Below, piece after piece: positions 33,901 through 37,652 of a DNA stretch of 37,652 bases. A model generated the notes under the pieces. It searched no databases, was not told the origin of the DNA, and worked only from the letters and a program-made list of their open reading frames with translations. The position numbers were made by a program, and so were the translations under genes. Numbering within the stretch: position 1 is the first letter of the stretch; every line of letters begins with the position of its first letter. Source of the DNA: Acidobacteriaceae bacterium. Lineage in GTDB: Bacteria > Acidobacteriota > Terriglobia > Terriglobales > Acidobacteriaceae. The stretch is from the NCBI GenBank assembly GCA_003140075.1, contig PLIO01000132.1:974-38625 (forward strand), in the 5' to 3' direction.

Positions 33901-33913
33901 GCCGCCGAACATT

Positions 33914-33940
33914 TTCCCGACGCTTTCGGGGGAACTTTTT
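33914..33940 (+). terminator. Probable terminator after the RCK-domain gene
   Basis: CCCGA (33916-33920) pairs with TCGGG (33926-33930) with a 5-nt loop, extendable by two bulged Gs to a TT/AA pair. A T-run at 33936-33940 follows. Stem short; moderate support. Confidence 0.45.
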
Positions 33941-34015
33941 CCGCAGGCGTTCGTAACTAGGTAGCAGCAGGCGCTAAGCATCGAGGATGAAACGGCGCCG
34001 GCGTCAGGAGGCGTT

Positions 34016-34369
34016 ATGGACGGCAACTTTGTGGGACTGGCGGCAGTCGTGATGATTTTTGGCATTCCGATGGCAGCCATGTACACGTTTTTCCGGGTGC
34101 GTAAGCTGCGCAGCGAGGAGCGGCTGGCGGCGATTGCGCGAGGCGTGGACGTGCCGATGCAACCCGAACTCTCAGAAGCCGCTCGGTCGCGGCGGTCAGG
34201 AATTTTGCTGGTCGCCGGGGCGCTCGGCTATATCGCAACTTTTGTCCTGATCGGGCGGGTCGAACCCGAAGCGATGATTGCGGCCACGTTCGGCGTGATT
34301 CCGTTGGCCGTAGGAATCGGTTTCTTCGTCGATCACGCGCTGATCCGGCGGGACGCGAAAGCGCACTGA
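34016..34369 (+). CDS. DUF6249-like small membrane protein
   Basis: A 117-residue protein with an AGGAGG ribosome site 4-5 nt before the ATG. One N-terminal helix (residues ~5-25), a basic/acidic cytoplasmic stretch (R-V-R-K-L-R-S-E-E-R-L-A-A-I-A-R-G-V-D-V-P), then two helices (~62-80 and ~86-105). This arrangement, with the helix-R-x-E-R-L-A-x-I-A-x-G pattern, is typical of DUF6249 proteins, whose function is unknown. In some genomes they accompany extracytoplasmic sigma-factor genes; none is visible here. Confidence 0.7.
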   Translation: MDGNFVGLAAVVMIFGIPMAAMYTFFRVRKLRSEERLAAIARGVDVPMQPELSEAARSRRSGILLVAGALGYIATFVLIGRVEPEAMIAATFGVIPLAVGIGFFVDHALIRRDAKAH

Positions 34370-34384
34370 TCCTGTCGGAAGATC

Positions 34385-34416
34385 CCCACCCTTCGCTTTC
34401 TCTTTGTGAGGGTGGG
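34385..34416. repeat. Inverted repeat downstream of the DUF6249-like gene
   Basis: CCCACCCT (34385-34392) pairs perfectly with AGGGTGGG (34409-34416) across 16 nt. There is no T-run, so it is a weak terminator candidate. The gap 34370-34642 otherwise shows nothing recognisable. Confidence 0.45.
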
Positions 34417-34642
34417 ATTCCTCCTACCTACGCGATCAGACCTAAGGTGCTGGCCGTATAGCGATTTTCCCCCCGCGGTGTCGAAATTCCATTTCTTCAG
34501 GCGCGTCAGGTTATCGGAGCTTTGTGCAAGTTCCGCAGCCCAAACCAGATATGCCCTGTTACGGCTATGGCCCCGACCTTGCATCTATGTCCCGTGGCCC
34601 TAACGAGGCCACACTCTTGATGCAGGAGGTTCATTCAACTCG

Positions 34643-35791
34643 ATGAAAATAAAATGTACAAATCACTTAATCCATTGTTGTCTTATTCTGCCGACGTTTG
34701 CCGCCGTTCTCCTGGCTGCGCCCGTGAGCGCGCAGTCGCAGACCATGACGCCGCCAGCGGAGACGCCGCCAGCGCAAACCACGACACCGCCGGACCGGGA
34801 CGACGACGCGACTCGGCGGCAACTGGCGAATTTCGACAGCTTCCTGGACAGTCATCCCGAGATTGCCGAACAACTGCGCAAGGATCCCTCTCTGGTGAAC
34901 AACCATGAGTATGTAGAAAACCATCCCGCGCTGCAGCAGTATCTGGAGCAGCATCCGGAAATCCGGGCAGAGATCAGCCGGAATCCGAATGAGTTCATGC
35001 GCGAGGAAGATCGCTTTGATCGCCGCGAAGATCGGGACCAGGGCATCAAGCGTCGGGAACTGGCAGAGACGGATCAGTTCCTCAATCAGCATCCGGAGAT
35101 CGCGGAACAGTTGCGAAAGGATCCAAGGTTGATCGACGACAAGCAGTTTGTGGACAACCATCCTGCTCTGCAGCAATTCCTGGCCGATCATCCGGGAGTT
35201 CGGGATCAATTCAGGGAACATCCGGTTGCATTTATGCAAGATGCGGAGCGTTTCGACCGGCGCGAAGACAGGGATCGTGGTCTGGATATAACGCGAACTG
35301 AACTGGCGAACATGGATCGATTCATGGACAGCCATCCGGAGATAGCGGAACAGTTGCGTAAGGATCCATCGCTGGTGGACAACAAGCGCTTTGTGGATAG
35401 CCATCCTGCGCTCCAGCAGTTCCTGGCTGACCATCCGGGAGTGCGCGAAGAATTCAAGGAACATCCGGAAGCATTCATGCGCGATGAGGAGCGGTTCGAC
35501 CGGCATGAAGACCGGGGCCGCGATAACGAGGTAACGCGCGGCGAACTGGCCAGCTTCAACGAATTCCTGGGAAGCCACGACAGGATCGCGGACGAACTTT
35601 CCAAGGACCCTGCGCTCGCCAACAACCGGGAATATCTGGAGAACCATCCGGAGTTGAAGGACTATCTGCAGGCGCATCCTCAGGTTCACGAAGAACTGAG
35701 CCAGAACCCGCAAGTATTCGTAAAGTCAGCGCAGCAGTTCGGAGCGTACGGTACGCCCAAAATGGCTGAAGAAGCCAGGCCGATCAAGTAG
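34643..35791 (+). CDS. Exported protein with four ~80-residue tandem repeats
   Basis: A 382-residue protein with a signal peptide (K-C-T-N-H-L-I then a hydrophobic run to A-P-V-S-A-Q) and a Thr/Pro linker (~35-50). Then four repeats of about 80 residues begin near 61, 139, 221 and 301. Each contains an F-L/M-x-S-H-P-E-I-A-E-Q-L-R-K-D-P-like helix pair, a N-H-P-A-L-Q-Q-Y/F-L segment, and a D-R-F-D-R-R-E-D-R charged helix; the fourth is degenerate. The pattern suggests an alpha-helical solenoid in the periplasm. No catalytic motif. AGGAGG lies 14 nt before the ATG, which is longer than usual. I do not recognise a named family. A GC-rich hairpin follows. Confidence 0.8.
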   Translation: MKIKCTNHLIHCCLILPTFAAVLLAAPVSAQSQTMTPPAETPPAQTTTPPDRDDDATRRQLANFDSFLDSHPEIAEQLRKDPSLVNNHEYVENHPALQQYLEQHPEIRAEISRNPNEFMREEDRFDRREDRDQGIKRRELAETDQFLNQHPEIAEQLRKDPRLIDDKQFVDNHPALQQFLADHPGVRDQFREHPVAFMQDAERFDRREDRDRGLDITRTELANMDRFMDSHPEIAEQLRKDPSLVDNKRFVDSHPALQQFLADHPGVREEFKEHPEAFMRDEERFDRHEDRGRDNEVTRGELASFNEFLGSHDRIADELSKDPALANNREYLENHPELKDYLQAHPQVHEELSQNPQVFVKSAQQFGAYGTPKMAEEARPIK

Positions 35792-35812
35792 GACACTGGC
35801 CGGCGATGAGAG

Positions 35813-35845
35813 GGGGCTGCCTTGCGGCCCCTTCATCATTGATTT
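35813..35845 (+). terminator. Probable terminator after the tandem-repeat protein gene
   Basis: GGGGCTG (35813-35819) pairs with CGGCCCC (35825-35831), including one G-U pair, around a 5-nt loop. A mixed T-rich stretch ending in TTTT follows (35832-35845). Confidence 0.5.
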
Positions 35846-35897
35846 TCCGCATGCGCGGCAGGCGTAAAGCCGCAGAAAGTTTCGAGGGGAGACTTTT

Positions 35898-36440
35898 ATG
35901 ATTAACAAGATGCCTTTGATTACAATGCTCGCGCTCCTGTTCGCATTTCCAGCGCTGGCGCACGACAAGAAAAAGCACGCGGACCGCGCCATGATCGAGA
36001 AGATGGAAGCGGTGCCTTGCGGCGCGAAAGAACACGGCATGACCGGCCTGGGCAGCGTGTGGGCCTCGGTAGGAGTTACGTCGGTGAATTCTGACGAGAA
36101 GCTTTGTCCCCAGTATCTGCTGCGGAGCGACGATATGGAATACCACATTCGCCCGCTCGATCATAAGCACCCCGTGATTCTTCCCATCGGCAAGGAAGCA
36201 GAATTCAAAGTTGCCAAGGACAAGTTCGACATTAGCATTCCGGATGGTGATCGCAAGGTGCGCCACTATCAGGTAGTCGCGATGAAGCCGATCGACCACT
36301 CGCAAACGGCAGCGCCAGAAAACTCAAAATACTACGATGTCCCGAACCCGGACTACGGCGATAAGCCTTTGGCCGATAAGAATTACCAGGACAAGAATAT
36401 GGCCATGCCAGCGGTTCCGCCCAATGAGCATCCACAGTAG
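35898..36440 (+). CDS. Small exported protein of unknown function
   Basis: A 180-residue protein with a signal peptide (M-I-N-K-M-P-L-I-T-M-L then L-F-A-F-P-A-L-A). The mature part is rich in Lys, His and Asp and contains two cysteines (V-P-C-G-A-K and K-L-C-P-Q-Y) that could form a disulfide. A beta-rich middle (H-P-V-I-L-P-I-G-K-E-A-E-F) precedes a Pro/Asn/Asp-rich tail. GAGGGGAG lies upstream of the ATG. I do not recognise a family. A terminator follows. Confidence 0.7.
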   Translation: MINKMPLITMLALLFAFPALAHDKKKHADRAMIEKMEAVPCGAKEHGMTGLGSVWASVGVTSVNSDEKLCPQYLLRSDDMEYHIRPLDHKHPVILPIGKEAEFKVAKDKFDISIPDGDRKVRHYQVVAMKPIDHSQTAAPENSKYYDVPNPDYGDKPLADKNYQDKNMAMPAVPPNEHPQ

Positions 36441-36452
36441 TTGAGATCGTTC

Positions 36453-36496
36453 AGCCCGCCGGTCTTCGTCCTTCGGAGCTGGCGGGTTGTACTTTT
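36453..36496 (+). terminator. Probable terminator between converging genes
   Basis: CCCGCC (36455-36460) pairs with GGCGGG (36481-36486), extended by an A-T and a G-T pair, around a 20-nt loop. TTGTACTTTT follows. It lies 12 bp after the stop of the exported-protein gene and before the EVE-domain gene, which runs the other way. Confidence 0.5.
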
Positions 36497-36515
36497 CCAG
36501 CCACATCCAGCGGGG

Positions 36516-36896
36516 TTATTCTCTCACTAGCAGCTTATACTGCGCATCCGACAAGGGCACAACGCTCAGCCGTCCCTGCCGCACCAGCGGAGAATCGGCG
36601 AACAATTTATTTGCTTTTACTTCAGCCAGCGTCACCGGCTTGGCCAGTGGCTTGCCGACCTTGATCTTCACCTGAGGATTCTTTGCGTCCGATGGGTCGA
36701 CCGACACTACGGTTGCGGTTCCCACTGCGCTCTTCTCGTCTCCGGTGTGATAGATGAGCAGCTTTTCATCGGGCTTCATTCCGCGCAGATTCTTAACAGC
36801 TGCCGGATTGGTGACTCCATCCCAGATGGTGGTGTTATCGCGCTGGAGATCGGAGAAAGAATATACGGTTGGCTCGGTTTTCAAGAGGTAGGGCAT
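36516..36896 (-). CDS. EVE-domain protein
   Basis: About 126 residues from the ATG at 36896; a TTG at 36902 adds two residues. It has the EVE (PUA-like) pattern: Y-L-L-K-T-E-P-T-V-Y-S-F near the start, I-W-D-G-V-T-N-P-A-A-V-K-N-L-R near 27-41, then L-I-Y-H-T-G and G-T-A-T-V. EVE domains read modified bases in DNA or RNA; some sit near restriction or translation genes. Here there is no such neighbour, so this is a standalone, conserved cytoplasmic member like bacterial homologues of thymocyte nuclear protein 1. Both ligand and partner are unknown. Confidence 0.85.
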   Translation of the reverse strand: MPYLLKTEPTVYSFSDLQRDNTTIWDGVTNPAAVKNLRGMKPDEKLLIYHTGDEKSAVGTATVVSVDPSDAKNPQVKIKVGKPLAKPVTLAEVKANKLFADSPLVRQGRLSVVPLSDAQYKLLVRE

Positions 36897-36974
36897 CGGC
36901 AAGATTCTACCCGGCAGGGAGAGTCGACATCCAGTAATAAATAACGATCATGCCTCGGCAAGCGAGGCTTGCGT

Positions 36975-37436
36975 CTATTGCGGTTTGGCGTTTGGATCGG
37001 GAGGTGCGTCCTTCTTGTCGTCCTTTTTCTCTTCGGGGTGGTCCTGGTAAATCGAATACTGGCTCGACGGACGCTTCAGTTTGATGGTGAAGTCCATCTT
37101 GGCCCGGTCGACGGTGTAGTCATCGCCGAAGGTCTGGAAGCCGTTGGCAATCACCTGCACCCGCAGTTTGCCGTATGGTATGCCGTCGAAGCTGGTCTTG
37201 CCATCGGAGTCAGTTTTTATTTCAATTCCGCCCTTGCCCTGCTTACCGTTCGTGCTCACCGCGTGCATGACCACGATGGCGCTGCGAACCGGTTTGCCAT
37301 TGTCGTCTTTCAGGATGAGAAAATTCAGCACTGCGGTCGGTCCCTCGTCGTCACCCCGCTGCGCCGTCGCTACGGCGGCCAGCGCCAGAATCGAGAGCAA
37401 GCAGACCAGCGTCCGAGTTTTCAACTTCGTCTTCAT
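36975..37436 (-). CDS. Exported carboxypeptidase-regulatory-like domain protein
   Basis: About 153 residues from the ATG at 37436, chosen because it starts a signal peptide directly (M-K-T-K-L-K-T-R then L-V-C-L-L-S-I-L-A-L-A-A-V-A-T-A-Q); an in-frame ATG at 37469 adds 11 residues. The mature domain (~40-125) looks like a Ig-like carboxypeptidase regulatory fold: A-I-V-V-M-H-A-V, then G-K-T-S-F-D-G-I-P-Y-G-K-L-R-V-Q-V-I. The tail is Lys/Asp/Pro-rich. Function unknown; an envelope or adhesion role is inferred. Confidence 0.75.
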   Translation of the reverse strand: MKTKLKTRTLVCLLSILALAAVATAQRGDDEGPTAVLNFLILKDDNGKPVRSAIVVMHAVSTNGKQGKGGIEIKTDSDGKTSFDGIPYGKLRVQVIANGFQTFGDDYTVDRAKMDFTIKLKRPSSQYSIYQDHPEEKKDDKKDAPPDPNAKPQ

Positions 37437-37536
37437 TCTCAACCTCAGCAATATCTTACCGGCTTTCACGCCCAGACATTCTAGCGAGTGCGAAGAGTGC
37501 GGGGAAGTGCGCTCGATTCAGGACTGTGCGCCTAAG

Positions 37537-37650
37537 TCAGGACTTTCGAGCCGAACGGTTTTTGCGCTCTCCGCCGCTGGCCTGAGTTGTGAGTTGCATA
37601 ATGTCACTGGCCACACGGGCCGTGTTGTGGCGGGCGACGCCGGCCTCTTC
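37537..37650 (-). CDS. C-terminal end of an unidentified gene cut by the right edge
   Basis: On the minus strand one frame is open from the window end to a TGA at 37539-37537. It gives 37 residues including G-V-A-R-H-N-T-A-R-V-A-S-D-I and a basic tail ending R-S-A-R-K-S. Composition looks coding, but the piece is too short to identify. The other two frames are less convincing. Confidence 0.4.
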   Translation of the reverse strand, partial: EEAGVARHNTARVASDIMQLTTQASGGERKNRSARKS

Positions 37651-37652
37651 CA

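Noticed and set aside
34667..35713. A 348-codon minus-strand frame over the tandem-repeat gene
   Set aside because: It mirrors the repeat structure of the plus-strand gene, which has the signal peptide and ribosome site.

Overview
The window looks like chromosomal DNA of a GC-rich Gram-negative bacterium, most likely an Acidobacteriota (Terriglobia/Koribacter-like). This rests on protein families I associate with that phylum (Trp-rich FecR/DUF6600-type envelope proteins, a degenerate kinase fused to a TonB-like C-terminus, DUF6249), an outer-membrane porin, frequent TTG/GTG starts and dispersed short intergenic repeats. No rRNA, tRNA, CRISPR array, transposase or integrase was seen.

Layout. 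1-6.9 kb: an NtrB/NtrC-like two-component pair (1771-4497) sits between two paralogous Trp-rich FecR/DUF6600-type exported proteins, the first cut by the left edge. 6.9-9.3 kb: an accessory pocket bounded by repeats and holding one nuclease-like gene of about 567 codons broken by a +1 frameshift. 9.3-14.4 kb: a minus-strand cluster of OmpR-type regulator, sensor kinase, coiled-coil porin and secreted cupredoxin. 14.6-17.4 kb: a TrmJ-like RNA methyltransferase, a pseudokinase-TonB fusion and a Cys-cluster protein. 17.4-22.7 kb: a Uup-type ABC-F ATPase, then glnB and glnD. 22.9-28.9 kb: a B12-binding-type radical SAM protein, an exported protein of unknown function, glmU, a frameshifted DUF4242 gene, a short-chain dehydrogenase and a glutaredoxin-like protein. 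29-33.9 kb: a CreD-like membrane protein, an acyl-CoA ligase, a small unknown gene, a decayed second copy of the ligase 3' end, and an RCK/TrkA-N protein whose pore lacks the K+ filter. 34-37.65 kb: small membrane or exported proteins, including one with four 80-residue repeats, an EVE-domain protein, and the tail of a gene cut by the right edge.

How the genes fit together. GlnB keeps the uridylylatable Tyr51 and is followed by its modifying enzyme GlnD, forming a nitrogen/2-oxoglutarate sensing pair. The two two-component systems each sit beside envelope genes, which suggests envelope control. GlmU supplies UDP-GlcNAc for cell wall and lipopolysaccharide. Several genes have TAGAAT-like -10 boxes 6-11 nt before the start codon, suggesting leaderless or nearly leaderless transcripts.

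The items most worth a second look are the frameshifted nuclease-like gene and its repeat borders, the pseudokinase, the filterless channel-like protein, and the duplicated ligase tail. No complete new multi-gene system could be demonstrated. All function calls come from reading motifs; no database search was run.
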